Assembly: GCA_045649645.1 (NCBI GenBank)
Contig: JAZRQH010000002.1
Coordinates: forward strand, 1-13,262
Reading direction: 5' to 3'
Length of the DNA: 13,262 nt
Source of the DNA: RGIG7300 sp045649645
GTDB lineage: Bacteria > Bacillota > Clostridia > Oscillospirales > CAG-272
Shown: piece by piece, positions 1 through 5,312 of the stretch
How the letters are laid out: each line of letters starts with the position of its first letter
Numbering within the stretch: the stretch's first letter is position 1
Translations under genes and position numbers: made by a program
The notes under the pieces: model-generated
What the model was told of the DNA's origin: nothing
Seen by the model: only the letters and a program-made list of their open reading frames with translations
Databases searched by the model: none

Positions 1-471
1 TTTCAACACCTGTGTAATAGAGTTATACACACCTTTTTCCACAGGGTGTGGAATACTTCCGCCAAGGAAAAAATATTTTCCATTTTCCGCGGAGTTTTCC
101 ATCATTTCGACAAGACTTTTTAACGCCTCGTCTGTTATGGGACCGCCCTTTTCGTTTGCCTCGGTGCAGACACCCTCCGAGTCTATCATCTTGATATTCA
201 TTCGTGTAGGTGCTTCTGTTTTTACAAAGGAAAAGTTTACGCCCTCTTCTCTGAGCATATTTTCCATTGTAACACCGGTGTCGCCTCCGGAAAATCCGTA
301 GGCTAAGGCATCCACCTCAAAAAGCTTTAAAAATCTTGAAACGTTTATACCCTTACTGCCCAGAGTTGTCACCGTGTCACTGCATCGGTTAAGCTCCCCT
401 GCGCGAAAGGGCTTGTCAAAGTACATAGTCCTGTCAAGGGCAGGATTTAATGTAAGTGTAGCCGCCTTCAT
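1..471 (-). CDS. 1-phosphofructokinase-like PfkB-family sugar kinase (3' part missing, runs off left edge)
   Basis: I translated the reverse strand from the gyrB stop. It gives 157 open codons up to the window edge, beginning MKAATLTLNPALDRTMYF. The LNPALD segment near residues 8-13 and the SKGINVSRFLK segment near residues 39-49 are hallmarks of the 1-phosphofructokinase/tagatose-6-phosphate kinase branch of the PfkB (ribokinase-like) fold. These enzymes phosphorylate a phosphosugar with ATP in the cytoplasm. Only the N-terminal half is present; the catalytic GAGD-type region lies outside the window. The usual GGKG of the family reads GSKG here. Two in-frame ATGs, at 474 and 471, overlap the gyrB TGA. 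No Shine-Dalgarno sequence precedes them, so translational coupling to gyrB is likely. Substrate (fructose-1-phosphate or another phosphosugar) cannot be decided from this half. Confidence 0.85.
   Translation of the reverse strand, partial: MKAATLTLNPALDRTMYFDKPFRAGELNRCSDTVTTLGSKGINVSRFLKLFEVDALAYGFSGGDTGVTMENMLREEGVNFSFVKTEAPTRMNIKMIDSEGVCTEANEKGGPITDEALKSLVEMMENSAENGKYFFLGGSIPHPVEKGVYNSITQVLK
11..55. promoter_or_regulatory. DnaA-box cluster inside the PfkB-family gene
   Basis: Four 9-mers resembling the DnaA box (TTWTNCACA) lie within 45 bp. TTATACACA at 23-31 and TTTTCCACA at 35-43 are exact. The minus-strand matches at 11-19 (TATTACACA) and 47-55 (TATTCCACA) each differ at one position. 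The TTTTCCACA variant is the same one found in the dnaA-dnaN gap. The cluster lies in coding sequence about 5 kb from the origin region, so it could be a DnaA titration or regulatory site, or could be fortuitous. Confidence 0.45.
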
Positions 472-2387
472 CATACGTCAAGGTCAGTTGCGTATCTTGC
501 GTTAGCCTCGATGAACTCACGTCTGGGCTCAACCTTGTCACCCATAAGTACTGAGAAGACTCTGTCACATTCTCTTGCGTCTTCCATGGTTACACGCAGC
601 AGCACTCTCTTTTCGGGGTCCATTGTGGTCTCGCGGAGCTGATCGGGGTTCATCTCACCAAGACCCTTATAACGGCTTGCCTCAACACCGTTGACACCAA
701 GCTCCTGTATATAAGTGTCTCTTTCCTCATCGGTAAAGGCATATCTTACCTGCTTGCCCTTGAATACCTTGTAGAGCGGAGGCTGAGCCAGATATACGTG
801 GCCGTCCTCGATAAGCTGGCGCATATGTCTGAAGAGGAATGTAAGAAGAAGAATTCTGATATGGCTTCCGTCTACGTCCGCATCCGCCATAAGGATAAGC
901 TTGCCGTAGCGGAGCTTTTCTTTATTGAAATCGTCACCTATACCGCATCCAAGAGCCTGAATGATAGGTGTAAGTGAGGGGTTACCGTAGACCTTGTCAA
1001 GTCTGCTCTTTTCTACGTTAAGTACCTTACCGCGGAGGGGGAGAATAGCCTGGAAGTAGCTGTTTCTTCCTTCCTTTGCAGAGCCGCCCGCAGAGTTACC
1101 CTCTACAAGGAAGAGCTCGCTTTCCTCAACGTTCTTTGTCTGGCAGTCCCAGAGCTTGCCGGGAAGAGAGGTGGATTCAAGAGCACCCTTACGGCGGGCA
1201 GTATCTCTAGCCTTCTTTGCCGCTTCTCTTGCTCTTGCCGCAGTAATACCCTTTTCAAGGATTATCTTTGCGGTCTTGGGGTTCTCTTCAAAGAACTCGG
1301 TAAGCTTTTCGGAAACGATAGACTCAACAAGAGTTCTGATAGAAGAGTTACCAAGCTTAGCCTTGGTCTGGGATTCAAACTGTGCGTTCTCAAGCTTAAC
1401 GCTGATAATAGCGGTCAGACCCTCGCGGACGTCCTTACCGTCAAGCTTGTCTGCGTCCTTGAGTGCACCTGTTTTCTTACCGTAATCGTTGATGGCTTTT
1501 GTAATAGCTGCCTTGAAGCCGGTCTCGTGAGTACCGCCTTCAATGGTCTTCATGTTATTTGCAAAGGAGATTATAGAATCTGTAAAGGAATCGTTATACT
1601 GAAGCGCAACCTCAGCAATAGAGGTTCCCTTGCTGCCCGTTACGTAGATAACGTCGGGATGTATGGGATCCACCGCTCTCTGGGTGTTATCAAAATCAAC
1701 GTAGCTCTTGATACCGCCCTCGTAGCAGAAGTTTTCCTCGGTTCTTTCCTCTCCTGTCTCGTCAATAAGAGTAATGGAAACGCCTGCGTTAAGGAAGGAC
1801 TGCTCGCGGAGTCTGTTTCTTACCACGTCAGCCTTGAAAACTATAGTCTCAAATATTTCGGGATCAGGCCAGAAGCGAACGTAAAGTCCGTGCTTGTCTG
1901 TAGGCTTGCCCTGCTTGAAGGGCTCAACGATCTTACCCTGCTCAAAGGCAATGGTATATTCGTAACCGTCACGGCAGTTGGTAGCCTCAAGACGCTTTGA
2001 CAGTGCGTTAACAACCGACGCACCAACACCGTGAAGACCGCCTGCGATCTGGTATCCGCCGCCGCCGAACTTACCGCCTGCGTGGAGGATGGTGAATATT
2101 ACCTCAAGGGTGGGAAGATTCTGTGTAGGATGGATACCCGAGGGAACGCCACGTCCGTCGTCACGGACAGAGCATGAGCCGTCCTTTTCGAGAGTTACTG
2201 TAATGTTGTCACAGTATCCTGCCAGAGCTTCGTCGATAGAGTTGTCCACTATCTCGTAGATAAGATGGTGCAGACCGCTTTCCGAGGTAGTACCGATGTA
2301 CATGCCCGGTCTTACTCTTACGGCTTCCAGGCCTTCCAGTACCTGTATCTGACTGTCGCCGTAAGCTACGTTGTTTTCCTTGTCCAT
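471..2387 (-). CDS. gyrB: DNA gyrase subunit B
   Basis: This is the ATPase and TOPRIM subunit of type IIA DNA gyrase, which introduces negative supercoils together with GyrA. At 638 residues it matches the Gram-positive length. The GHKL ATPase domain shows EIVDNSIDEA (residues 45-54, general base E45 and Mg-binding N49), DDGRGVP (76-82), GLHGVGASVVNALS (117-130) and QTK at 340-342. The TOPRIM domain shows EGNSAGGSAK (429-438), DADVDG (502-507) and QPPLYK. The usual EGDSAGG reads EGNSAGG; N431 corresponds to E. coli D426. The C-terminal segment ends with the family's YKGLGEMN (573-580) and RREFIEANA. AAAAGGAG lies 7 nt upstream of the ATG, so the start is secure. It follows remB by 17 bp and overlaps the PfkB gene at its stop. 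gyrA does not directly follow. Confidence 0.98.
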   Translation of the reverse strand: MDKENNVAYGDSQIQVLEGLEAVRVRPGMYIGTTSESGLHHLIYEIVDNSIDEALAGYCDNITVTLEKDGSCSVRDDGRGVPSGIHPTQNLPTLEVIFTILHAGGKFGGGGYQIAGGLHGVGASVVNALSKRLEATNCRDGYEYTIAFEQGKIVEPFKQGKPTDKHGLYVRFWPDPEIFETIVFKADVVRNRLREQSFLNAGVSITLIDETGEERTEENFCYEGGIKSYVDFDNTQRAVDPIHPDVIYVTGSKGTSIAEVALQYNDSFTDSIISFANNMKTIEGGTHETGFKAAITKAINDYGKKTGALKDADKLDGKDVREGLTAIISVKLENAQFESQTKAKLGNSSIRTLVESIVSEKLTEFFEENPKTAKIILEKGITAARAREAAKKARDTARRKGALESTSLPGKLWDCQTKNVEESELFLVEGNSAGGSAKEGRNSYFQAILPLRGKVLNVEKSRLDKVYGNPSLTPIIQALGCGIGDDFNKEKLRYGKLILMADADVDGSHIRILLLTFLFRHMRQLIEDGHVYLAQPPLYKVFKGKQVRYAFTDEERDTYIQELGVNGVEASRYKGLGEMNPDQLRETTMDPEKRVLLRVTMEDARECDRVFSVLMGDKVEPRREFIEANARYATDLDV

Positions 2388-2404
2388 TTTAACTCCTTTT
2401 ATCT

Positions 2405-2656
2405 TTAATCCTGTTTATTATTCTTCATTCGTCCCGCAAGGGATTGGGGGGATAGCTGTGTCAGAAGCACGTTGTTGTCCTCTGTCACAACAAATGATTT
2501 TGGTATCTCGTATTTAACGTTTACACTCCTTCCCTCTTTTTCGGCACGGCGGAGAAAAACTCTCGTCTCTGTGCCTCGGGTAGAGGTGTCCATATCAAAG
2601 ATACCTATAATTTTATTTTTTCTTAAAACGGCGTTGTTGCCGAGATGTATATACAT
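2405..2656 (-). CDS. remB: RemB/DUF370-family small regulator (extracellular matrix regulator RemB-like)
   Basis: An 83-residue protein beginning MYIHLGNNAVLRKNKIIGIF and containing PKSFVVT (about 53-59) and LTQLSPQSLAGRM. This matches the RemB (YaaB) family: Bacillus RemB starts MYIHLG, contains PKSIVVT, and sits between recF and gyrB, as here. In Bacillus subtilis RemA and RemB affect biofilm matrix gene expression; whether this protein acts the same way is inference. The ATG is placed at the family's conserved start, yet it directly abuts a heptamer repeat array and has no Shine-Dalgarno sequence in the preceding 30 nt. Translation may therefore depend on an unstructured leader, on coupling with recF, or be weak. 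The stop lies 17 bp before gyrB, in the same operon. Confidence 0.85.
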   Translation of the reverse strand: MYIHLGNNAVLRKNKIIGIFDMDTSTRGTETRVFLRRAEKEGRSVNVKYEIPKSFVVTEDNNVLLTQLSPQSLAGRMKNNKQD

Positions 2657-2744
2657 AATGCGTAATGCGTAATGCGTAATGCGTAATTAAAGGTGGATTT
2701 TTGCAAAAGCAAAAATCTACATTACGAATTACCAATTACGAATT
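2657..2744 (+). repeat. Heptamer-hairpin element, copy A (between remB and recF)
   Basis: Four exact tandem copies of AATGCGT at 2657-2684 are followed by AATTAAAGGTG, then a hairpin: GATTTTTGC 2696-2704, loop AAAA, GCAAAAATC 2709-2717. Beyond the hairpin, inverted heptamer-like units (TTACGAA, TTACCAA, TTACGAA) run to 2744. The whole element is therefore a loose palindrome centred on the hairpin. It overlaps the last codons and stop of recF on one side and touches the remB ATG on the other. It lies antisense to the operon relative to copy B. Confidence 0.85.
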
Positions 2745-3807
2745 CTCCTTGCTTTACTGTATAGGTAACAGCATTATTTATATCTTTAAAATCATCCTCG
2801 TTACAAGATGTTATAAAGGTTTGTCTGTCCGATAAACCGGACAGTATATATTCGCGTCTTTTATTGTCCAGCTCGCTTAATACGTCGTCAAGAAGAAATA
2901 CGGGATAGCTGCCGCATTCCTTACGGGATATCTCACCCTCACTTAGCTTCAGAGCCAAAGCAATACTTCTCTGCTGACCCTGTGAGGCAAAGCTTCTTGC
3001 ATCACGTCCCAAGAGCTCTATATCAAGGTCGTCCTTGTGTACACCGTACAGGGTCGAGCCGTATTTAAGCTCCCTTTCGTGATTTGAACAAAGCTCTATG
3101 AAATATTCTTCTTTTGTCTTTTGGCTTCGGTAAGAAATTTTAAGCTCTTCCTTACCACCGGTCATGTCCCCTATGAGAGAGTTTGCATATTCGGAAAGCA
3201 TATCCGTATACCATGCTCTCTTTTTACTTATCCTCTCGGCTGCCTCGGCTAACTGATCCGACCAGTATTCTACGGTAGAATCAAACACGTCCCTTTGAAA
3301 ATAAGCGTTTTTTATAAGTGCGTTTCTTTGGGAAAGTATACTGTTGTATTTTTGAAGCAGTCCTACGTATGAGGGCTGTATCTGGGATATGGCGGTATCT
3401 ATAAAGGATCTTCTTACACTAGGTCCGTCCTTTACAAGACTTAAATGGCTCGGACAGAATATCACGGCTCTGAAATGTCCGATGAACTCTGAGAGCTTTT
3501 TGATATCTACGCCGTTATGCTTGCATAACCTTCTGCCGTCACGGCTGTAGGCTATACGCATCTTGTGGTCACGGCGGGTATCGTTGAACTCCATATCAAC
3601 GCTTGCATAATCACAGTCAAATCTGATCATATCCGTATCATGCTGACTGCGGAAGCTCTTTCCTCTGGCAAAGAGGTATATTCCCTCTACCGCCGAGGTC
3701 TTACCCTCAGCGTTTGAACCTACGAAAATATTTGTCCCCGGACAGAACTCAAGAGAAGCACTCTCTATATTTCTGAAATCTTTATATATTATCTTTTTAC
3801 AAAACAA
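2722..3807 (-). CDS. recF: DNA replication and repair protein RecF
   Basis: RecF is an SMC-like ATPase that loads RecA at single-strand gaps together with RecO and RecR. Visible motifs, counted from the chosen start, are Walker A GSNAEGKTS (30-38), the SQGQQRSIALALKLSE signature (275-290) and Walker B VFLLDDVLSELD (303-314). The start is uncertain. TTG at 3819 gives the longest frame and GTG at 3816 is possible. TTG at 3807 has GGTGA (part of the anti-SD complement) 5 nt upstream and places the conserved FRN at residue 11, exactly as in Bacillus RecF, so I chose it (361 residues). The C-terminal residues EFVIGNS and the stop are encoded by heptamer repeats of copy A, so the original 3' end may have been replaced. 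A hairpin of copy B lies just upstream of the start. Confidence 0.95.
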   Translation of the reverse strand: MFCKKIIYKDFRNIESASLEFCPGTNIFVGSNAEGKTSAVEGIYLFARGKSFRSQHDTDMIRFDCDYASVDMEFNDTRRDHKMRIAYSRDGRRLCKHNGVDIKKLSEFIGHFRAVIFCPSHLSLVKDGPSVRRSFIDTAISQIQPSYVGLLQKYNSILSQRNALIKNAYFQRDVFDSTVEYWSDQLAEAAERISKKRAWYTDMLSEYANSLIGDMTGGKEELKISYRSQKTKEEYFIELCSNHERELKYGSTLYGVHKDDLDIELLGRDARSFASQGQQRSIALALKLSEGEISRKECGSYPVFLLDDVLSELDNKRREYILSGLSDRQTFITSCNEDDFKDINNAVTYTVKQGEFVIGNS

Positions 3808-3822
3808 TATTTTCACCAATTT

Positions 3823-3883
3823 GATTTTCGCTACAGCGAAAATCTTCCTTCAATTACGCATTACGCATTACGCATTACGAATT
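3823..3883 (-). repeat. Heptamer-hairpin element, copy B (between recF and dnaN)
   Basis: Read on the minus strand, the order is heptamers AATTCGT, AATGCGT, AATGCGT, AATGCGT (3883 down to about 3856), AATTGAAGGAA, then the hairpin GATTTTCGC-TGTA-GCGAAAATC (3844-3823). The order matches copies A and C but the orientation is opposite to both. The hairpin stem has a C-G pair where copy A has T-A. The element fills almost the entire dnaN-recF gap, where an S4-domain gene (yaaA/rlbA) is found in many Bacillota. Its AAGGAA lies upstream of the hairpin and resembles a ribosome binding site placed about 25 nt from the recF start. Confidence 0.85.
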
Positions 3884-3888
3884 GAAAT

Positions 3889-5037
3889 TTATTCTTTAAT
3901 CTTTACCGGTAATACTAAGAACGTAAAGGTTCCCTCTTCGCTCTCCTCTGCAGGCTGTATGGTCATACCCATAAGCTGGCTTGTAAGGCTCAGCTTCAGC
4001 TTTTCGCTGTCGCAGGCACGAAGGGCGTCAAGCAGATAGCGGCAGTTGAAGCCTATCATAATATCGTCGCCTTCTTTTTCGGTAAATATCTCGTCGTATA
4101 CCTTACCGGATACCGAAACCGAGGATATCTTAAGCATACCCTCCTCAAAATTGCATCTGAGGATAGATTTAGCCTGACCCATAGTCTTATCCTCTGTAAC
4201 CAGCGAAGCACGCTCTAAAGCGCCTAAAAACGCCTCACAATCGATTTTAACAAAGGTCTTGGGTGCCTTGGGGAGAAATCTGTTGTAATCGATATACTCG
4301 TTCTCTATAAGTCTGGAGAAGAATATAACCTTGCCTATAAAGAGAATTACGTATTTTCTGGTAAGTCTGATAGAAACCGTCTCGTCGTTGTCCCCTAAGA
4401 GCTTCATGATCTCAATAAGCGTCTTTGCGGGGATTATAAACTGCATATCAAGCTCGCTCTGGTCATCGTTCTTGTTTTCGATGTCAGTTATCTGCTCCTT
4501 GATAGCCATCTTAGAGCCGTCGCAGGAAACAACGGTAAGCTTGTTGCCCTCGATCTTGAAGAAGGCGCCGTTGAGCTCGGGTCTCATATCGTTTGCGGCA
4601 ACGGCAAACTGGGTCTTTGTTATCATATTGCGAAGAACGCTCTGCTTGATAACAAAGCCGTGATCACCTCGCAGGGCCGGAAGCTGAGGAAAGTCGGCAC
4701 CGTTCATAGCGTATATCTCAAACTCGCTCTTACCGCTGATTATCTTTGCAATATTGTTGCTGTCTATGTCAAGGGTAAGGAAGCCTGAGGGCATTGCCTT
4801 TACTATCTGGCAAAGCTTCTGAGCATTTATAATATAGTTACCTGCTCTTACCACGTCGCAGGCGATCTCGGTACGGTAGCCCTTTTCAAGGTCGTATGCG
4901 GTAACAACGCAAACTCCCTCCTCGGAGCAGTTAAGGTTGATACCCTCTATTGCGGGGATGGTGTTCTTTCCGGATACCGATCCCAGTGCGGGAAGGATAG
5001 CATCCAGCAGTACGCTCTTTTCAAAAATCGCTTTCAT
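3889..5037 (-). CDS. dnaN: DNA polymerase III subunit beta (sliding clamp)
   Basis: This is the ring-shaped homodimeric processivity clamp that tethers DNA polymerase III and binds many repair proteins. The 382-residue length is close to the usual 366-380. It starts MKAIFEKSVLLDAI and contains the three-fold clamp pattern: EGINLNCSEEGVCVVTAYDLEK near 28-49, RPELNGAFFKIEGNKLTVVSCDGSKMA in the middle domain, and IMIGFNCRYLLDALRA in the third. The C-terminus LVLPVKIKE corresponds to the usual MPMR-type strand lining the clamp pocket, somewhat diverged. AAAGGACG lies 8 nt before the ATG, the same leader as dnaA. It lies downstream of dnaA across the putative origin and upstream of recF, from which it is separated only by repeat copy B. 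Confidence 0.98.
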   Translation of the reverse strand: MKAIFEKSVLLDAILPALGSVSGKNTIPAIEGINLNCSEEGVCVVTAYDLEKGYRTEIACDVVRAGNYIINAQKLCQIVKAMPSGFLTLDIDSNNIAKIISGKSEFEIYAMNGADFPQLPALRGDHGFVIKQSVLRNMITKTQFAVAANDMRPELNGAFFKIEGNKLTVVSCDGSKMAIKEQITDIENKNDDQSELDMQFIIPAKTLIEIMKLLGDNDETVSIRLTRKYVILFIGKVIFFSRLIENEYIDYNRFLPKAPKTFVKIDCEAFLGALERASLVTEDKTMGQAKSILRCNFEEGMLKISSVSVSGKVYDEIFTEKEGDDIMIGFNCRYLLDALRACDSEKLKLSLTSQLMGMTIQPAEESEEGTFTFLVLPVKIKE

Positions 5038-5048
5038 TTTTTTCGTCC

Positions 5049-5126
5049 TTTAAATTAAAATAAAAATAAATATAAATAAGATAAATTAGTAACAGTGGTA
5101 GTAGGGGGGTGGGAAACTGTGGAAAA
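5049..5126 (-). other. oriC: Putative origin unwinding region: DnaA box, G-rich tract, DnaA-trios, A/T-rich DUE
   Basis: The elements occur in the order described for bacterial origin unwinding systems. An exact DnaA box TTTTCCACA lies on the minus strand at 5118-5126. Next comes a GC-rich spacer with a plus-strand G run at 5104-5113. Reading the plus strand 3' to 5' from 5104, the triplets are GAT GAT GGT GAC AAT GAT; five of six have the A-centred DnaA-trio form. An A/T-only run follows at 5049-5079 next to dnaN. The position between dnaA and dnaN matches the Bacillus unwinding site. Only one exact box adjoins the trios; a second tandem box is not evident. Confidence 0.75.
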
Positions 5127-5164
5127 GTGTACCCTGCCCTTATACGGTGGGTATTTTTGCCTCC

Positions 5165-5203
5165 ACACCCGGGTGTTTATACAGAGAGGAAATTTTGGGA
5201 CAA
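5165..5203 (-). promoter_or_regulatory. Candidate dnaN promoter with a 12-bp palindrome at the start site
   Basis: On the minus strand, TTGTCC (5203-5198) and TATAAA (5181-5176) are separated by 16 bp, an acceptable but imperfect sigma-A promoter. Immediately downstream lies the perfect 12-bp palindrome ACACCCGGGTGT (5165-5176), overlapping the end of the -10 and the likely start site. This is the position expected of an operator. The promoter call is tentative. The palindrome is seen directly and its role is inference. Confidence 0.4.
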
Positions 5204-5221
5204 CTTTTTCAGCCCTGTCGG

Positions 5222-5278
5222 TTTTCCACCTTTTCCGTCGGAAAAGAAGTTAGTAACATGTGGAAAAGGTGTGGAAAA
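5222..5278. promoter_or_regulatory. DnaA-box cluster of the putative origin
   Basis: Two exact minus-strand TTTTCCACA boxes lie at 5259-5267 and 5270-5278, only 11 bp apart start to start. A plus-strand box with one mismatch (TTTTCCACC) lies at 5222-5230. The two arms form an inverted repeat, GTTTTCCAC/CTTTTCC at 5221-5236 against GGAAAAGGTGTGGAAAAC at 5262-5279, differing by a 2-bp insertion. A separate 17-bp palindrome, CTTTTCCG-T-CGGAAAAG, spans 5230-5246. With the box at 5118 this makes three exact boxes in about 160 bp, consistent with DnaA oligomer assembly. Confidence 0.7.
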
Positions 5279-5312
5279 CTTCTGAATTTAACATTAAATC
5301 CCGCTTGCAGGG

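Noticed and set aside
2657..2690. Possible CRISPR array from regular short repeats.
   Set aside because: The units are 7 bp and contiguous with no spacers, and no cas genes are present.
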